A stretch of 64,000 bases of DNA, taken from Acidobacteriota bacterium. GTDB lineage: Bacteria; Acidobacteriota; Terriglobia; Bryobacterales; UBA6623. The stretch covers positions 718,780-782,779 of the forward strand of contig WGMB01000002.1 of the NCBI GenBank assembly GCA_016125275.1, given 5' to 3'. The translations under genes were made by a program, and so were the position numbers. Positions 61,363 to 64,000 of this stretch are shown here, piece after piece (within the stretch, counting starts at the first letter, position 1; each line of letters begins with the position of its first letter). Under the pieces are notes generated by a model that did not search any database, had not been told where the DNA came from, and saw only the letters and a list, made by a program, of their open reading frames with translations.

Positions 61363-64000
61363 TAGTCTCCCCTCCCGTTGGGATGGCATGAGAGGCAATT
61401 GGCGCTGTTGTAGACGTAGCCCCGCCGGTTGCGGTGTTCCGCGTCCATCCTGGCCTGGCTGTGCTCGTGGCACGTCAAGCAGGTGAACTCCATGAAGTTC
61501 GAGGAGTTCGGATGGCAGGTGGAGCAAACTTGCCAGACCGATTGACGGTGGCGGCCCGAGTAGATCGGGAAGCGGTGGTTGAAGACGGCCCCTAGCCACT
61601 GCTGCGTGGTGTGGCAGTCTTCGCAAGTCGTGGGGAAGCCCGCCGCGAGATGGTTCGGACTCGCCACCGCGTCGTACTCGGTCTTGTGGCAGGCGTAGCA
61701 GGTCGTTGGCGTTCCCCGGAAGACGCCGTTGACGTGGCAGTCGGCGCACTGCGGCTTGGTCGCGTGGGCGCCCGTCAGCGGGAAGTTGGTGTTGTTGTGG
61801 TTGAACACCGCTCCAAGCCACGAAGACGTCGAGTGGCAGGTCTCGCACTGCACCGGGAATCCGGCGGAGGCGTGGTTGGGGTTCTGGGTTTGGTCGTACG
61901 CCGCTTGGTGGCAGTTCGCGCACGCCGCGCCGAGACCGGCGTACTGGCCGTTGAGGTGGCAGTCCGAGCAGGCGGGTTTGGTCGCGTGCACGCCGGTGAG
62001 CGGGAAGTTGGTTTGGCTGTGGTCGAAGACCGCGCCGAGCCACTGCGCCGTGGAGTGGCACAGCGAGCAGTCGGCGGGGAAACCTGCCTGCGTGTGATTG
62101 GGATTGGTGGTTCCCTGATAGTCGGACAAGTGGCAGGCGTCACAGGTTTGCGGGGTTCCCTGGAAGACGCCGTTGAGGTGACAGTCCGAGCACTGCGGCT
62201 TGGTCGCGTGCGCCCCTGTCAACGGGAAGGCCGTCGTGTTGTGGTCGAAGACGGCCCCCAGCCACTGCGTCGTGTTGTGGCAAGTCTCACACGTTGCCGG
62301 GAAGCCGCTTTGCACGTGATTGGGGCTGGTGGTCGCCTGGAAGTCAGCCAAGTGGCAGCCGTCGCACGAGCGCGGGGTTCCGCGGAACACGTTGCCGACA
62401 TGGCAATCGGCGCATTGCGGCTTGGTCTTGTGCGCGCCGGTCAGCGGGAACGACGTGGCGGCATCGTGATCGAACTTTGCGCCCGGCCATTGCGCCGTGC
62501 TGTGGCAAGTCTCGCAGGCTGTCGGGAAGCCGGCGGCTTGGTGGTTCGGGTTGGTCGTGCCCTGGAAGTCGGCTAGGTGGCAAGCAGCGCAGGTCTGTGG
62601 CGTCCCCTGGAACTGGCCGTTGACGTGGCAGTCCACGCACTGCGGCTTCGTTGCATGGGCCCCGGTCAACGGGAAGGCCGTCGTGTTGTGGTCGAACACC
62701 GCTCCCAGCCACTGCGCCGTCGTGTGGCACGATTCGCACGTCGTCGGGAAGCCGCTGGCCTGGTGGTCGGGGTTCGTCGTGGCGTTGAAGTCCGCCAGGT
62801 GGCAGGACTCGCACGTCTGCGGCAAGCCCTTGAACTGGCCGTTGACGTGGCAGTCGACGCACTGCGGCTTCGTTGCATGGGCCCCGGTCAACGGGAAGGC
62901 CGTGGTGTTGTGATCGAACACCGCTCCCAGCCACTGCGCCGTCGTGTGGCAGCTCTCGCACGTCGTCGGGAAGCCGCTGGCTTGGTGGGCGGGGTTCGTC
63001 GTCGCGTTGAAGTCCGCCAGGTGGCACGAATCGCAGGTCTGCGGCAGCCCTTTAAACTGTCCGTTGACGTGGCAGTCCACGCACTGCGGCTTCGTCGCAT
63101 GGGCGCCCGTCAGCGGAAAAGCCGTCGTGTTGTGGTCAAACACGGCTCCCAGCCACTGCGCCGTCGTATGACAACTCTCGCACGTCGTCGGGAAGCCGCT
63201 GGCCTGATGGTCGGGGTTGGTTGTCGCGTTGAAGTCCGCCAGGTGGCACGAATCGCAGGTCTGCGGCAGCCCCTGGAACTGCCCGTTGACGTGGCAGTCT
63301 ACGCACTGCGGCTTGGTCGCGTGCGCCCCTGTCAACGGGAATGCCGTCGTGTTGTGATCGAACACCGCCCCCAGCCACTGCGCCGTCGTGTGGCACGATT
63401 CGCACGTCGTCGGGAAGCCGCTGGCCTGGTGGTCGGGGTTCGTCGTGGCGTTGAAGTCCGCCAGGTGGCAGGCGGCACAGGTCTGCGGCGTCCCCTGGAA
63501 CTGGCCGTTGACGTGGCAGTCCACGCACTGCGGCTTCGTTGCATGGGCCCCGGTCAACGGGAAGGCCGTGGTGTTGTGGTCGAACACCGCTCCCAGCCAC
63601 TGCGCCGTCGTGTGGCAGCTTTCGCACGTCGTGGGGAAGCCGCTCGCCTGGTGATCCGGGTTCGTCGTGGCGTTGAAGTCCGCCAGGTGGCAGGACTCGC
63701 AGGTCTGCGGCAAGCCTTTGAACTGCCCGTTGATGTGGCAGTCCACGCACTGCGGTTTCGTCGCGTGAGCGCCGGTCAGCGGAAAAGCCGTCGTGTTGTG
63801 GTCGAACACCGCCCCCAGCCACTGCGCCGTCGTGTGGCAGCTCTCGCACGTGGTTGGGAAGCCGCTCGCCTGGTGGTCCGGGTTCGTCGTCGCGTTGAAG
63901 TCCGCCAGGTGGCAAGACTCGCACGTCTGCGGCAAACCCTTGAACTGGCCGTTGACGTGGCAGTCGGCGCATTGCGGTTTCGTCGCATGGGCCCCGGTCA
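61362..64000 (-). CDS. Giant multihaem c-type cytochrome (at least 36 haems), 5' end outside the window
   Basis: At least 879 residues of reading frame on the minus strand, open to the window edge; the signal peptide and start are missing. Ten complete triheme modules plus a last, longer unit with five sites, plus one site in the partial leading unit, give 36 CxxCH motifs. Each 74-aa module holds CxxCH at positions 5-9, 30-34 and 63-67 and three extra conserved His (21, 46, 57) that could be the sixth haem ligands. Almost nothing else is present, so haems probably stack as a wire. It needs Sec export and cytochrome-c maturation. Function: electron conduction at or beyond the outer membrane. 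Confidence 0.95.
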   Translation of the reverse strand, partial: TGAHATKPQCADCHVNGQFKGLPQTCESCHLADFNATTNPDHQASGFPTTCESCHTTAQWLGAVFDHNTTAFPLTGAHATKPQCVDCHINGQFKGLPQTCESCHLADFNATTNPDHQASGFPTTCESCHTTAQWLGAVFDHNTTAFPLTGAHATKPQCVDCHVNGQFQGTPQTCAACHLADFNATTNPDHQASGFPTTCESCHTTAQWLGAVFDHNTTAFPLTGAHATKPQCVDCHVNGQFQGLPQTCDSCHLADFNATTNPDHQASGFPTTCESCHTTAQWLGAVFDHNTTAFPLTGAHATKPQCVDCHVNGQFKGLPQTCDSCHLADFNATTNPAHQASGFPTTCESCHTTAQWLGAVFDHNTTAFPLTGAHATKPQCVDCHVNGQFKGLPQTCESCHLADFNATTNPDHQASGFPTTCESCHTTAQWLGAVFDHNTTAFPLTGAHATKPQCVDCHVNGQFQGTPQTCAACHLADFQGTTNPNHQAAGFPTACETCHSTAQWPGAKFDHDAATSFPLTGAHKTKPQCADCHVGNVFRGTPRSCDGCHLADFQATTSPNHVQSGFPATCETCHNTTQWLGAVFDHNTTAFPLTGAHATKPQCSDCHLNGVFQGTPQTCDACHLSDYQGTTNPNHTQAGFPADCSLCHSTAQWLGAVFDHSQTNFPLTGVHATKPACSDCHLNGQYAGLGAACANCHQAAYDQTQNPNHASAGFPVQCETCHSTSSWLGAVFNHNNTNFPLTGAHATKPQCADCHVNGVFRGTPTTCYACHKTEYDAVASPNHLAAGFPTTCEDCHTTQQWLGAVFNHRFPIYSGRHRQSVWQVCSTCHPNSSNFMEFTCLTCHEHSQARMDAEHRNRRGYVYNSANCLSCHPNGRGD
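61713..63935 (-). repeat. Ten tandem triheme modules of about 222 bp
   Basis: Modules begin (minus strand) at 63935, 63713, 63491, 63269, 63047, 62825, 62603 (225 bp), 62378, 62156 and 61934. The first six are almost identical in protein (differences mainly at positions 5-8, 20, 68 and 73); the last four are progressively diverged. A further copy continues past 63935 to the window edge. Synonymous differences between copies argue against assembly duplication. Confidence 0.92.

Noticed and set aside
62497..63654. Repeated plus-strand frames opposite the cytochrome (Trp/His-rich repeats)
   Set aside because: They arise only because the cytochrome repeat is tandem; no start signals and no independent domain.
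61713..64000. Tandem repeats considered as a CRISPR or satellite array
   Set aside because: The period is 222 bp, the whole unit is coding with CxxCH in frame, and there is no repeat-spacer alternation.

Overview
The window is 64 kb of high-GC chromosomal DNA, most likely from an Acidobacteriota bacterium of the Solibacter/Bryobacterales type. Three genes (24419, 30958 and 37809) carry the C-terminal domain first described in Solibacter usitatus (TIGR03437 type). There is also a DUF1501 plus DUF1549/DUF1553 cytochrome pair, several Tat- or lipobox-tagged hydrolases, and a Bacteroidetes-type succinate dehydrogenase. No rRNA, tRNA, CRISPR array or insertion sequence was seen. Genes are densely packed and no gene-free stretch exceeds about 235 bases.

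Layout. 1-4260: one giant gene joining a WD40 propeller array, a Roc-like GTPase, a zinc ribbon and a calcineurin-like phosphoesterase. 4353-8892: dihydroorotase, HemB, a permease and a secreted LolA-like protein. 8889-11144: a serine beta-lactamase-like domain fused to a VanX-type dipeptidase. 11215-16975: a small unknown protein, the DUF1501/PSD1 pair and a divergent, apparently exported SelA-like PLP enzyme. 17022-24360: housekeeping block (SprT-like protease, trigger factor, ClpP, SdhCAB, MutY). 24419-39725: secreted and surface functions, including three Solibacter-domain proteins, a sulfatase, a TolC/multicopper-oxidase pair, a GDSL esterase with a BNR-repeat sialidase-like protein, CHRD and DJ-1 proteins and a beta-helix protein. 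39712-47685: a GT2-GT4 fusion, an SDR, sialate O-acetylesterase, a TPR protein and a CLC channel. 47825-55627: PhoX with an 11-bp-phased Pho-box-like array, a patatin, quinone oxidoreductase, an enolase-superfamily enzyme and a two-domain aminotransferase-like protein behind a well-formed promoter with palindromic sites.

55636-64000 (minus strand) is the most striking region. It is a tightly coupled operon: a giant c-type cytochrome with at least 36 CxxCH motifs, built from a 74-residue triheme module and running off the window edge; an outer-membrane beta-barrel; a periplasmic LolA-like protein; a histidine-rich membrane cytochrome-b-like protein; a membrane-anchored NAD(P)/FAD/4Fe-4S oxidoreductase; and a TPR lipoprotein. 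Gene order and overlaps suggest a complete electron path from cytoplasmic NAD(P)H through the inner membrane to a porin-cytochrome conduit, that is, extracellular electron transfer or a related outer-surface redox process.

Regulation. Many start codons lie only 6-15 nt downstream of a TAnnnT -10-like hexamer, which suggests leaderless or very short-leader mRNAs are common here. Two strong stem-loops look like terminators (after phoX, and between the convergent genes ending at 25831 and 25868).
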